DNA from: Candidatus Saccharimonadota bacterium
GTDB taxonomy: Bacteria; Patescibacteria; Saccharimonadia; Saccharimonadales; UBA4665
Direction of reading: 5' to 3'
Length of the DNA: 13,268 nucleotides
NCBI GenBank assembly: GCA_018061705.1
Contig: JAGOTO010000001.1
Span: 1 to 13,268 of the forward strand
Position 1 is the stretch's first letter. Every line of letters begins with the position of its first letter. The position numbers and the translations under genes were made by a program. The notes beneath the pieces were generated by a model. The model worked only from the letters and a program-made list of their open reading frames with translations, ran no database searches and was not told where the DNA came from. Below, one piece after another: positions 1 to 6,919 of this stretch.

Positions 1-449
1 GGTTTAAGCTGCATGCTGCATGCAATATTCAAGGACAGCTAGCAGCTGTCTACTTTACTCCAGCCAACGAACATGACGGCCAGCAGATACCACACCTGGT
101 GAATGACGCAACCGTCATTGCCGTAGGTGATGGAACCTACAATGCCAGCGTCATGCGAAGGAAGATGTGGAGAGAACATACAGCCTACATCTTAGCTCCT
201 GTCAGGCTCCCATTAAAATGAACACACTGTCTCTTTCATGAGAGCCGGTATAATCATTACAAACAGAACAAGAAGCTCCTGAAACAATGGCAACTCCTCT
301 TACTACGCAAGCGCACCAAGATTGAATGTACTTTTGACTATCTCAAAGAACATATGCTTCTTGAAACTTCATTCCCAAGGAGCGTAGAGGGCTATGCCCT
401 CCACTACATCAGAGTCTTGTTGGCCTACCAGCTTCGAGTGGGGTTTTGA
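1..449 (+). pseudogene. IS982-like transposase, C-terminal remnant, 5' cut by window edge, in-frame stop
   Basis: Reading frame 3 (codons from base 3) gives a DDE transposase C-terminal half. It opens with FKLHAACNIQGQLAAVYFTP, continues to a VGDGTYNA block that would carry the second catalytic Asp, and ends with KIECTFDYLKEHMLLETSFP, which would carry the catalytic Glu. This pattern is typical of IS982-family transposases as I remember them. The frame contains a TGA at 219-221, after LPLK, and then continues in the same frame to a TGA at 447-449. The stretch just after the internal stop (residues THCLFHESRYN) does not resemble the family, so a small insertion or compensating indels may accompany the nonsense codon. 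The N-terminal part lies outside the window. No clear terminal inverted repeat was identified downstream. The element is probably dead. Confidence is good for a transposase and moderate for the exact family. Confidence 0.8.
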
Positions 450-542
450 GACTCAGGTTCTAACTATTCGCTCCAAGCCCGGCGCGTATGGTTACAGCCA
501 GCGCACAAGCTAACATGGTAATCTGCAATGCCCTACTCACCG

Positions 543-579
543 ATTGGGGCCGCTATGGACTGTTAAACGGGCCGCCAAT
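543..579. repeat. Bulged inverted repeat upstream of the phosphatase promoter
   Basis: ATTGGGGC (543-550) pairs with GCCGCCAAT (571-579), giving eight base pairs with one bulged G and a 20-base loop. It lies between the transposase remnant and the promoter at 627-655. It lacks a T-tract, so it is not a convincing terminator. It could be an operator, a relic of an IS end, or chance. Apart from this, the next inverted repeat and the promoter, I see nothing recognisable in 450-662, and in particular no tRNA or small gene. Confidence 0.25.
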
Positions 580-621
580 AAGCCGAACTGATACTTAATC
601 CCAGGCTTATATAGCAGTCCA
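556..621. repeat. Inverted repeat TGGACTG / CAGTCCA upstream of the phosphatase gene
   Basis: TGGACTG at 556-562 and its exact complement CAGTCCA at 615-621 flank a 52-base spacer. The right arm ends six bases before the -35 box at 627, a position where a dimeric regulator could act. A seven-base match at this spacing can arise by chance, so the regulatory reading is only a suggestion. Confidence 0.25.
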
Positions 622-626
622 CACTA

Positions 627-655
627 TTGACTTTTATACATTCTTGTGCTAATAT
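627..655 (+). promoter_or_regulatory. Sigma70-type promoter, apparently leaderless
   Basis: A -35 box TTGACT (627-632, five of six to TTGACA) and a -10 box TAATAT (650-655) are separated by the optimal 17 bases. Transcription should start about seven bases after the -10 box, at 662-663, which coincides with the ATG at 663. No Shine-Dalgarno sequence could be transcribed, so the mRNA would be leaderless. The TTG of the -35 box is in frame with the downstream gene and can be mistaken for a start codon. Confidence 0.75.
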
Positions 656-662
656 AGGATGC

Positions 663-2684
663 ATGTCTCCTAAATCTTTAGAAGTTATACCAGCTCAAGC
701 ACCGAATCCCGCCCTTGACGATATCGTTAAGTCGCCTGAGGTCGAGTCCGGTCATGGGCCACGTCTGTCACTTGCAGATTATGTGACGGCAGCATCTGAG
801 CTCAATTCCTACAGCGTGCCGGGATCCCTCGCGCAACTTGAACATGCCAAAGCTGCGGTCGGCTCCGTCACCGGTAATGAGGGTAGCCGCTGGGCTGGTA
901 AAGTCCAAATCCCCGAAGATGTATACCAGAGAGCAAGGACTGTTGTAGAACCCGAATTCTGGCAATTAAGCCCGTCCGGTGTAGAGGTGGCGAACAAGGT
1001 CTCCTCAGCCAAAACATCAGCAGGACTCACCGGAAAAGAGGCTGGCATGTACCGAGCCTATCTTACTGAAATCAAGGCAGATGACACCTCTGATGCATTC
1101 GGCAAATTTCAAAAAATAATAGGGTCATTAAGTAATCTAAGTCAACAGATCACCCAAGCCGGCGGCAAGCCAACCCCAGACAATGAGCCTAAAGCACCGT
1201 CATTCGACGGGGAGTCCAGTAAAAACCCCAATGGCAGCGACGAGGAGGGCGAAAGATCAGCTCCACAGACGCCAAACCTTGAAACTCCTCGCGACAAAGC
1301 TGAAACGAGCGACAGAAACCCTACTATCCGATATGGTGTCGCTGAGCGTGCGCTGCGGGGTGAAGATGCGAGTTTAGTTGACGGAGCTAACCATGTCTAC
1401 GGCGTATTTGACGGCTTAGGAGGTCATAGTGGTGGCGCTCTTGCATCCACAAAAGCTAGTGGTGCAATCATGAACTATTTTGCAGCCCTAAAAGGACCAG
1501 TAACGCCCGACCAAGCTATGGTACAGATGCAAGATGCTTTTCTTGCTGCACGTGCAGAGGTACCAGGCGGTGAAGGAGGACTTACCACTGCCGCCGTTGT
1601 TCGAATAGTTAGATTCAACGGCGAAACATACCTGATTGCCGGCAATGCGGGAGACAGCCGAATCATCCTACAACATGATGGAAGAATCAGTGATGTGACA
1701 AAGGAACAGGGCGAGGGTCGCTTAGTATTTAACTGCTTCGGCAGTCCAGAAGAAGAGGTCAAAGACGAATTTCAGGTGCATAAGCTTGACGAGGGAGATA
1801 AGCTGCTTATTTGTTCAGATGGAATCACCGGCGACTTGGATCATCAGCGTCTTACCGCTGAGGAATTTAATGATGCGTTTGGACAGGTTGACCCGCAGGC
1901 CAGCGCAGAACGGTTTATACAACTAAGCAAGAAGACAGATGATAAAACCGCTATAGTACTTTTTATAGGCAGGGAAGATGGAGATCGTGTCGGCGCACCA
2001 TCATTCGACAAGGGGGGCGAAGGACAAAAAGTAGATAGTCAGAGCCTCTTGGCGGCGATACAAGCAGGAATTGATGAATTGAACAAGGCGGCCAAGGCGG
2101 CGGCAGAGCGGGCCGAGGCAGAGGCCAAGGCGGCGGCAGAGCGGGCCGAGGCAGAGGCCGCGGCGAGGGCAGCGGCCAGCGAGAATCCACCCCCACCGAT
2201 TCTTGACCCTCGCGAGACACCAGTCGGCTATTCAGCATCACGGCTCGGGAAATTGACTCAGACACCACAGCAATTGACCGATCGTGCTCAAGGGCGACAG
2301 CACAGACAGAACCCCAATAATCCGTCCGACGTGAATGCTCCGCTAGGACGGTGGGGGAGAATACAACGGGCCTTGAGGCCTTGGAACACCAAACTTGCTC
2401 AAGACTTACAGGAGGCAGCCAATAACAGGGCGGTCCGCGGCAGACACGTAGAACATGCACGCAATGCTCAGGCCGCCGCCGAAGCTCAGGGTGATACAAG
2501 AGCGGCAGAAGCGGCCCGACGGAATGGCCATATACTCTCATATGGAGGTCTTCCACGGACTATCCTTGACCATTTTCGACCCGTTCGCGCTCACGACCCT
2601 CATGACCACAAACCGGGTCGCTGGGCCCGGATGGTTCCTGAGTCGGTGCAGCGCTACTTTGACCGATCGAGTCATCACCACTAG
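663..2684 (+). CDS. PP2C-family Ser/Thr protein phosphatase with long N- and C-terminal extensions
   Basis: The protein has 673 residues from the ATG at 663. That start is chosen because the in-frame TTG at 627 is the -35 box. A PP2C/PPM domain spans about residues 218-440 and shows the metal and phosphate motifs: RGEDASL (E234, D235), VFDGLGGHSGG (D250), GLTTAAVV, NAGDSR (D331), LLICSDG (D386) and KTDDKTAIVLF (D426/D427). It should therefore be an active Mn/Mg-dependent phosphatase. Residues 1-217 form an unrecognised region ending in an acidic, Pro/Ser-rich linker. After the catalytic domain come an Ala/Glu/Arg coiled-coil-like stretch with an exact 11-residue duplication, a PPPP break, and an Arg-rich tail ending in HHH. 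No signal peptide or membrane segment is seen, so it is probably cytosolic. It has its own promoter and precedes the secretion operon by 150 bases. No partner kinase is visible. It could regulate the apparatus or be a secreted substrate; both are inference. Confidence 0.85.
   Translation: MSPKSLEVIPAQAPNPALDDIVKSPEVESGHGPRLSLADYVTAASELNSYSVPGSLAQLEHAKAAVGSVTGNEGSRWAGKVQIPEDVYQRARTVVEPEFWQLSPSGVEVANKVSSAKTSAGLTGKEAGMYRAYLTEIKADDTSDAFGKFQKIIGSLSNLSQQITQAGGKPTPDNEPKAPSFDGESSKNPNGSDEEGERSAPQTPNLETPRDKAETSDRNPTIRYGVAERALRGEDASLVDGANHVYGVFDGLGGHSGGALASTKASGAIMNYFAALKGPVTPDQAMVQMQDAFLAARAEVPGGEGGLTTAAVVRIVRFNGETYLIAGNAGDSRIILQHDGRISDVTKEQGEGRLVFNCFGSPEEEVKDEFQVHKLDEGDKLLICSDGITGDLDHQRLTAEEFNDAFGQVDPQASAERFIQLSKKTDDKTAIVLFIGREDGDRVGAPSFDKGGEGQKVDSQSLLAAIQAGIDELNKAAKAAAERAEAEAKAAAERAEAEAAARAAASENPPPPILDPRETPVGYSASRLGKLTQTPQQLTDRAQGRQHRQNPNNPSDVNAPLGRWGRIQRALRPWNTKLAQDLQEAANNRAVRGRHVEHARNAQAAAEAQGDTRAAEAARRNGHILSYGGLPRTILDHFRPVRAHDPHDHKPGRWARMVPESVQRYFDRSSHHH
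2094..2159 (+). repeat. Perfect 33-base tandem duplication in the phosphatase gene
   Basis: Two identical 33-base units (2094-2126 and 2127-2159) encode KAAAERAEAEA twice. The preceding KAA and the following AARAAA look like decayed copies. The unit is 11 residues long, so it keeps the frame, and it fits a hendecad coiled-coil or single alpha-helix pattern. Perfect DNA identity suggests a recent slippage event, so copy number may vary between strains. Confidence 0.85.
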
Positions 2685-2736
2685 ACGAGAATGGTGGCGT
2701 TCCGCCATAATCTTCGCATCAATAATCCCAAGAAGC

Positions 2737-2773
2737 GTCGGGCCGATAATTCGGTAAGTTTTCGGGGCCCGGC
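2737..2773. repeat. Inverted repeat between the phosphatase gene and the secretion operon
   Basis: GTCGGGCC (2737-2744) can pair with GGCCCGGC (2766-2773), eight pairs with one G-T. A second, mutually exclusive hairpin CCGA-TAAT-TCGG (2743-2754) sits inside it. There is no following T-run, so a classical intrinsic terminator is not supported. A 3' end processing element for the phosphatase mRNA or a protein-binding site upstream of the next promoter is possible. A weaker TGGCG-TTC-CGCCA hairpin lies near 2695. Confidence 0.35.
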
Positions 2774-2818
2774 CGCATTGTAGAAACTCTATGGCCGACT
2801 CACGACTGAATACGTTAA

Positions 2819-2827
2819 TGGTATACT
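2819..2827 (+). promoter_or_regulatory. Extended -10 promoter of the secretion operon, apparently leaderless
   Basis: TGG followed by TATACT (-10 at 2822-2827) forms an extended -10 element (TGn-TATACT). No good -35 box is present 16-18 bases upstream, which is normal for extended -10 promoters. The ATG of the next gene at 2835 lies seven bases after the -10 box, the same spacing as at the phosphatase gene, so transcription would begin at or next to the start codon. No Shine-Dalgarno sequence precedes that ATG. Confidence 0.65.
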
Positions 2828-2834
2828 GGGACCT

Positions 2835-4028
2835 ATGGCGACGTATAAGGTGCTGCAAGATATCGAGGCAGAAGACAAGATCGTTGGACCGCTCACTCTC
2901 CGGCAGTTTATCTACGGTGCGATCTCTGTGTTGTTTTTGTACCTATCGTTTTACGGCTATACCCGAGGCTTTGCATTTCTGATTATATTTTTTGGGCCTC
3001 CGGCATTGCTGTGCGCGTTTTTGGCGATACCCTGGCGGGGCGACCAGCCCACTGAAGTCTGGGCGATCGCAAAGCTCCGGTTTCTTTTGAAGCCGCGCAA
3101 ACGTATTTGGGACCAAAGCGGTACAAAAAACCTAGTGACAATTACCGTGCCAAGGCACACCGAAAGACATTTGACGAACGGCTTGACTCAGACAGAGGTC
3201 AGAAGCCGACTTCACGCGCTTGCGAGTACTATCGACAGTCGGGGCTGGGCGGTCAAAAACAGTCACATTAATCTCTCTGGCCAGTCTGGTTTGAGCGACA
3301 CCAGTTCGGACCGACTTGTCGATGCCGATATGCTCCCTCAGGAGGTGAGCACTGTCGATGTCACGGCGTCCGATGATATGCTCGACGAAACAACCAGCCC
3401 GATCGCCCAGCACTTTGACTCAATGATGAATAGTGCAGCAGCCCTACAAAAACAGCAAATTGTCCAAAGCCTCAATGCTCCAGATCCAGCACTTTCAGCG
3501 TCGGGCCAACCTGTCTCAGATCAAATCACTGCCTCCGACCAGCCGGCAGACAATTGGTACACAACCCCGTACGTGGACACTCCACAAGCTCCCGTATACA
3601 CGGCGGATGCGAGTGCTGCACAGCCCGGGGCTTATCCTACAGATACGTTGGCGTATGCGGCAAGCGTGCCAACGCCTGCCGAAGAAGCTCTACTAGAGAA
3701 GTCGCTCGCTGCCCAGGACAGCATGGGCATCGCCACCAATCACCTCAAACGTATCCAAACACCTGAGGAGCTACGGGCCGAACAGGCTATAATCGCACAG
3801 TCCCAGGCAAACGCTACCAAGATAGACGACAGGAACGAGCCGAACCAGACCAACCCAACCCCCAGAAAAGCACAAGTGACTTCAGATGACCAGGCTGTTA
3901 TAATAAATCTGGCAAACAATGATGATTTGAGCGTCGCCACGATTGCCCGGCAAGTGCACAAAAAGAGAGACGATGATCAAGAGGTCGTCATTCCTCTCCG
4001 CTCGGGTAGGATCGCTCGTCCAACATAG
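2835..4028 (+). CDS. PrgI-family membrane protein of a type IV secretion-like system
   Basis: This 397-residue protein begins with a PrgI-like module. A short cytosolic stretch (residues 1-23) is followed by two closely spaced membrane helices at about 24-45 and 47-68, then a basic segment rich in Arg, Lys and Trp. PrgI proteins precede virB4 in conjugation and secretion loci of Gram-positive bacteria and Patescibacteria, and are thought to occupy the inner-membrane complex (VirB3-like position). Beyond about residue 150 the protein is unusually long, being low-complexity and rich in Ser, Asp, Gln and Pro, and probably disordered. It ends in a more ordered-looking block (DLSVATIARQVHKK followed by an EVVIPL strand). 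Typical PrgI proteins are nearer 100-150 residues, so about 250 residues are an extension. It is the first gene of the operon, 23 bases before the next ORF. Confidence 0.8.
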   Translation: MATYKVLQDIEAEDKIVGPLTLRQFIYGAISVLFLYLSFYGYTRGFAFLIIFFGPPALLCAFLAIPWRGDQPTEVWAIAKLRFLLKPRKRIWDQSGTKNLVTITVPRHTERHLTNGLTQTEVRSRLHALASTIDSRGWAVKNSHINLSGQSGLSDTSSDRLVDADMLPQEVSTVDVTASDDMLDETTSPIAQHFDSMMNSAAALQKQQIVQSLNAPDPALSASGQPVSDQITASDQPADNWYTTPYVDTPQAPVYTADASAAQPGAYPTDTLAYAASVPTPAEEALLEKSLAAQDSMGIATNHLKRIQTPEELRAEQAIIAQSQANATKIDDRNEPNQTNPTPRKAQVTSDDQAVIINLANNDDLSVATIARQVHKKRDDDQEVVIPLRSGRIARPT

Positions 4029-4051
4029 ATGGGGTAGGCCAAAAAGAGGGC

Positions 4052-4912
4052 ATGGATCCGAATCAACCACCATACAATATGCAGCCAGCAGGGGGAGTAT
4101 CAACGCCTCAGGGGTATGGCGTCCAAACACAACCTCCCAACGGCGCCATCCCCCCGACGCAGGCAGGGGCCGCCGCACCACATAATCCCAATAGCACCCA
4201 GAACACCTTACATATCGCTGAAATCCGGGATGGTATCGTTATCATGAACGACGGGACATACCGAGCAGTCGTCATGGTCAAGAGCATCAACTTTGACTTA
4301 ATGAGCCCCCAGGAGCAGGAAAGTACCGAGTACGGCTACCAGGCATTCTTAAACTCTCTGTATTTTCCCATCCAGGTTTTTGTGCGGTCACAAAAGGTCG
4401 ACCTACAGCCCTACATCGACAAGCTAGACAAGATCCGCACCGAGCACGACAATATGCTCCTGGCGCTCCTCATGGACGATTACATTACCTACATTGACCA
4501 GCTTGCTCTCCAGACAAACATCATGGATAAGAAGTTCTATGTCGTCGTGCCTTTCATCCCGACATCTGACCCAAACAAACTGCTCGGCCGGAGCCAAAAC
4601 TTTTTTAGTGGGCTCATCGACCTCTTCAGCAAAAAAGCCGAGGATCATGTTGTTATAAACGAGCCCGTGCTTGCGGCGGCAAAAGACGAGCTCCGCAACC
4701 GCGTCCAGTCCGTTCTCGGAGGGCTGCAACAGTGTGGCATCCAAGGACTCCCTCTCGACACCCAGGAGCTAATCGAGCTCTATTACGACACCTACAACCC
4801 GGACACCGCAACCCGACAACAGCTCAAAAACTTTAATGACTTGACCGCAGATGTTGTCCAAAAAGGCGAAGGTGTTGCGGCCCAAACCCATTTGCAGAGG
4901 GAGCTCCAATGA
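4052..4912 (+). CDS. TraC/VirB4 N-terminal-like protein without ATPase domain
   Basis: This is a 286-residue protein. The first about 47 residues are Pro/Gln/Gly-rich and probably disordered. From about residue 48 (IAEIRDGIVIMNDGTYRAVV) it resembles the N-terminal domain that precedes the ATPase in TraC/VirB4 proteins, including the EQESTEYGYQAFLNSLYFPI region. No Walker A or B motif is present and the protein ends after a helical region. It therefore looks like a stand-alone companion to the full VirB4 encoded just downstream, not a broken half of it, because that protein has its own N-terminal domain. The start is uncertain: GAGGG lies only one base from the ATG at 4052, too close for a normal Shine-Dalgarno, and an in-frame ATG at 4079 is an alternative. 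The stop overlaps the next start (ATGA at 4909-4912). Confidence 0.75.
   Translation: MDPNQPPYNMQPAGGVSTPQGYGVQTQPPNGAIPPTQAGAAAPHNPNSTQNTLHIAEIRDGIVIMNDGTYRAVVMVKSINFDLMSPQEQESTEYGYQAFLNSLYFPIQVFVRSQKVDLQPYIDKLDKIRTEHDNMLLALLMDDYITYIDQLALQTNIMDKKFYVVVPFIPTSDPNKLLGRSQNFFSGLIDLFSKKAEDHVVINEPVLAAAKDELRNRVQSVLGGLQQCGIQGLPLDTQELIELYYDTYNPDTATRQQLKNFNDLTADVVQKGEGVAAQTHLQRELQ
4896..4903 (+). promoter_or_regulatory. Shine-Dalgarno-like site for the mini-ORF
   Basis: AGAGGGAG inside the 3' end of the upstream gene sits five bases before the ATG at 4909. It is one of the better Shine-Dalgarno matches in the operon and supports translation of the short ORF that follows. Confidence 0.5.
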
Positions 4913-4980
4913 TAAATCGCCTCGGGCATGCGGAAGAAATTGCTCGATTTGAGTACTTGGCTGAAAGGGCTGCAAACTGA
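4909..4980 (+). CDS. 23-residue mini-ORF coupled to both VirB4-like genes
   Basis: The ORF opens on an ATGA overlap with the preceding stop and closes on a TGATG overlap with the next start. It therefore exactly fills the gap between two VirB4-like genes, with no untranslated base left over. It encodes 23 residues beginning MINRLGHAEEIARFEY, a charged sequence that could form one amphipathic helix. A Shine-Dalgarno-like site precedes it at 4896-4903. It is out of frame with the downstream gene, so it is not an N-terminal extension of VirB4. It may be a small subunit, or only a coupling device that delivers ribosomes to the VirB4 start. I do not recognise a family, and the ORF is short enough that chance cannot be excluded. 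Confidence 0.5.
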   Translation: MINRLGHAEEIARFEYLAERAAN

Positions 4981-6905
4981 TGGCATTCGGTAAAAAGAAA
5001 CCCCAGCTTGATCCGGTTGCCCTCGCCCAGGCGCAGCAGGCCCGCGAAGAGGCTGAGGTCGCCGAAGCATTTCGCAAAGGCATTACTGCTCTCCGAGATT
5101 TTATTGCGCCGAGCAGTATCGAATTTTTCAGTACTTATTTCCAGCTTGGCACCCGACTCGCACGAACATACTATGTCTATGGCTACCCTCGACAGATCTA
5201 CACCGGATGGCTAAGTGGCCTTGTCAATCTCGATGAAGTTATCGACATCTCTATCTACGTCTACCCTGTTGAGAGTCAGGTGGTCATGGACAATCTACGC
5301 AAGAAGGTTACGCAGCTTGAGGCTGGGCTACAGCTTGATTCCGAGAAGGGAAGGGTGCGCGACCCCAGCAAGCAGGCGGCTATACTCGACGCCGAGGAGA
5401 TGCGCGACAAACTTCAGGTCGGCGAAGAGCGCTTTTTCCGGTTTGGGTTGTACTTTACCATTTATGGTAACAGTATGGAGGAGCTTGAGTTTGTCAGTCA
5501 CAAGGTCGAGAGCATGCTCGGGCAGCAACTCGTCTATAGCAAGGCTGCGACCTCGCAACAAGAGCAGGGCTTGAATAGCGTCATTCCACAAATGGTTGAC
5601 CAGCTCGAAATCCGGCGCAATATGAGCACTGGCGCGATCAGTACAAGTTTTCCGTTTACAAGTGCCGACCTCAGCCAGGATAGTGGAATCCTATACGGCA
5701 TCAATATGCACAATAGCGGCCTCGTGATCTTTGATCGATTTAGTCTTGAAAATGGAAATTCGGTCGTTTTTGCAAAATCGGGTGCCGGGAAAAGCTTCAC
5801 CGTGAAGCTCGAAGCCCTCCGCAGCCTCATGTTTGGCACGGAAATCTTTATCATCGACCCCGAAAACGAATATGAGAGAATGTGTGATGCTGTTGCGGGA
5901 GCTTACGTTAGGCTAAGCCTCAACTCTACGACCCGTATCAATCCGTTTGATCTACCCCAGGTCCTTGACAATGAAGATGCCGATAATGCGCTCCGGAGCA
6001 ATTTGATTACGCTCCACGGTCTACTACGACTCATGATGGGCGGTGCGCAAACCCAGATACTCGGAGGCAGCAGCACGCTTGTGCCTGCACTTGCCCCAAG
6101 TGAGGAGGCCGACCTAGATGCCGCCCTTATCGACACTTACGCGAAAGCCGGTATCACCCAAGACCCTCTGACCCACGGTTCGCCCCCGCCGACCATCGCC
6201 GATCTGTATGACACGCTCCTCCATATGGGCGGGAGTGGTCCGCAGCTTGCCCAAAGACTCCGAAAGTACACGAGCGGAACTTTCGCCGGTATCTTTAGCC
6301 AGCAGAGCAACATCAACATCAACAACCCCCTCGTTGTGTTCAATGTGCGGGATCTAGAGGACGAGCTCCGCCCAGTAGCGATGTATATTGTGCTCAATTA
6401 CATATGGAACAAAACCAAGTCAGACCAACGACGACGCATTCTTATCGTCGATGAAGCGTGGCAACTGATGAAGTATGAGGATAGCGCAAACTTCTTGTTT
6501 TCGCTCGCCAAGCGAGCCCGCAAATACAATCTTGGGATCACAACCATTTCTCAAGACGTCGAAGATTTCATGGGTTCACGCATGGGCCGAGCCATCGTAG
6601 CAAACGCGAGCATGCAGATATTGCTGAAACAATCACAGAGCGCAGTCGATGTATTGGCGGACGTTTTTAAGTTAACCGCAGAGGAGAAAAAACGCCTCGG
6701 ATCATTCCCTGTCGGGCAAGGACTGTTCTTTGCTGGACAAAATCACGTCCACATCCAGGTTGTGGCCAGCCCGACCGAGACAAGCCTCATTACAACCAAC
6801 CCAGGACAGGTACGAGCGATGCAGCAGGGCGAGATGGATAAGCCACAGGGCACGATCGACCTTCAGAACCAACTGTACCCAGGAAGTACGAATAATCTCT
6901 CCTAG
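4980..6905 (+). CDS. virB4: VirB4-type ATPase of a type IV secretion-like system
   Basis: This 641-residue protein has the full architecture of Gram-positive/CPR VirB4 proteins. Residues 1-50 are basic and then helical. An N-terminal domain (about 50-240) includes IAPSSIEFFSTYFQLGTRLA and the SYP-like YGYPRQIYTGW region. A P-loop ATPase domain (about 250-610) carries Walker A AKSGAGKS (K271), followed by IIDPENEYERM, and Walker B ILIVDEAW (D491, E492), followed by the TTISQD motif and the NASMQILLKQ block. VirB4 energises assembly and substrate transfer at the cytosolic face of the channel. AAAGGG-like sequence (4964-4969) lies ten bases before the ATG, and the start overlaps the mini-ORF stop (TGATG), so translation is probably coupled. 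The length is normal and no key residue is missing. The protein contains only one Cys, unlike its exported neighbours. Confidence 0.93.
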   Translation: MAFGKKKPQLDPVALAQAQQAREEAEVAEAFRKGITALRDFIAPSSIEFFSTYFQLGTRLARTYYVYGYPRQIYTGWLSGLVNLDEVIDISIYVYPVESQVVMDNLRKKVTQLEAGLQLDSEKGRVRDPSKQAAILDAEEMRDKLQVGEERFFRFGLYFTIYGNSMEELEFVSHKVESMLGQQLVYSKAATSQQEQGLNSVIPQMVDQLEIRRNMSTGAISTSFPFTSADLSQDSGILYGINMHNSGLVIFDRFSLENGNSVVFAKSGAGKSFTVKLEALRSLMFGTEIFIIDPENEYERMCDAVAGAYVRLSLNSTTRINPFDLPQVLDNEDADNALRSNLITLHGLLRLMMGGAQTQILGGSSTLVPALAPSEEADLDAALIDTYAKAGITQDPLTHGSPPPTIADLYDTLLHMGGSGPQLAQRLRKYTSGTFAGIFSQQSNININNPLVVFNVRDLEDELRPVAMYIVLNYIWNKTKSDQRRRILIVDEAWQLMKYEDSANFLFSLAKRARKYNLGITTISQDVEDFMGSRMGRAIVANASMQILLKQSQSAVDVLADVFKLTAEEKKRLGSFPVGQGLFFAGQNHVHIQVVASPTETSLITTNPGQVRAMQQGEMDKPQGTIDLQNQLYPGSTNNLS

Positions 6906-6919
6906 GGGATTGGGCGATT

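Noticed and set aside
219..221. In-frame TGA read as a recoded sense codon (Gly or Trp)
   Set aside because: TGA terminates the genes at 4912 and 10267 and the mini-ORF at 4980, and Trp is encoded by TGG throughout. Nonsense mutation in a decaying IS is simpler.
450..626. tRNA or CRISPR array in the non-coding stretch
   Set aside because: No cloverleaf-compatible arms with a T-loop motif and no regularly spaced repeats were seen.
627..662. TTG start codon adding 12 residues to the phosphatase
   Set aside because: The TTG is the first part of a TTGACT -35 box with a matching -10 box at 650-655, so this stretch should not be transcribed from that promoter.
1963..2556. 197-codon minus-strand open frame opposite the phosphatase C-terminus
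   Set aside because: It mirrors the GC-rich repeat and Ala/Arg codons of the real gene; its protein is Pro/Arg low-complexity with no recognisable domain.
2694..2710. Intrinsic terminator after the phosphatase gene
   Set aside because: The TGGCG-TTC-CGCCA stem is short and no T-run follows it.
4909..4982. Frameshift joining the two VirB4-like genes into one protein
   Set aside because: The downstream protein already has a complete N-terminal domain and the overlaps at both ends of the mini-ORF look designed for coupling, not accidental.
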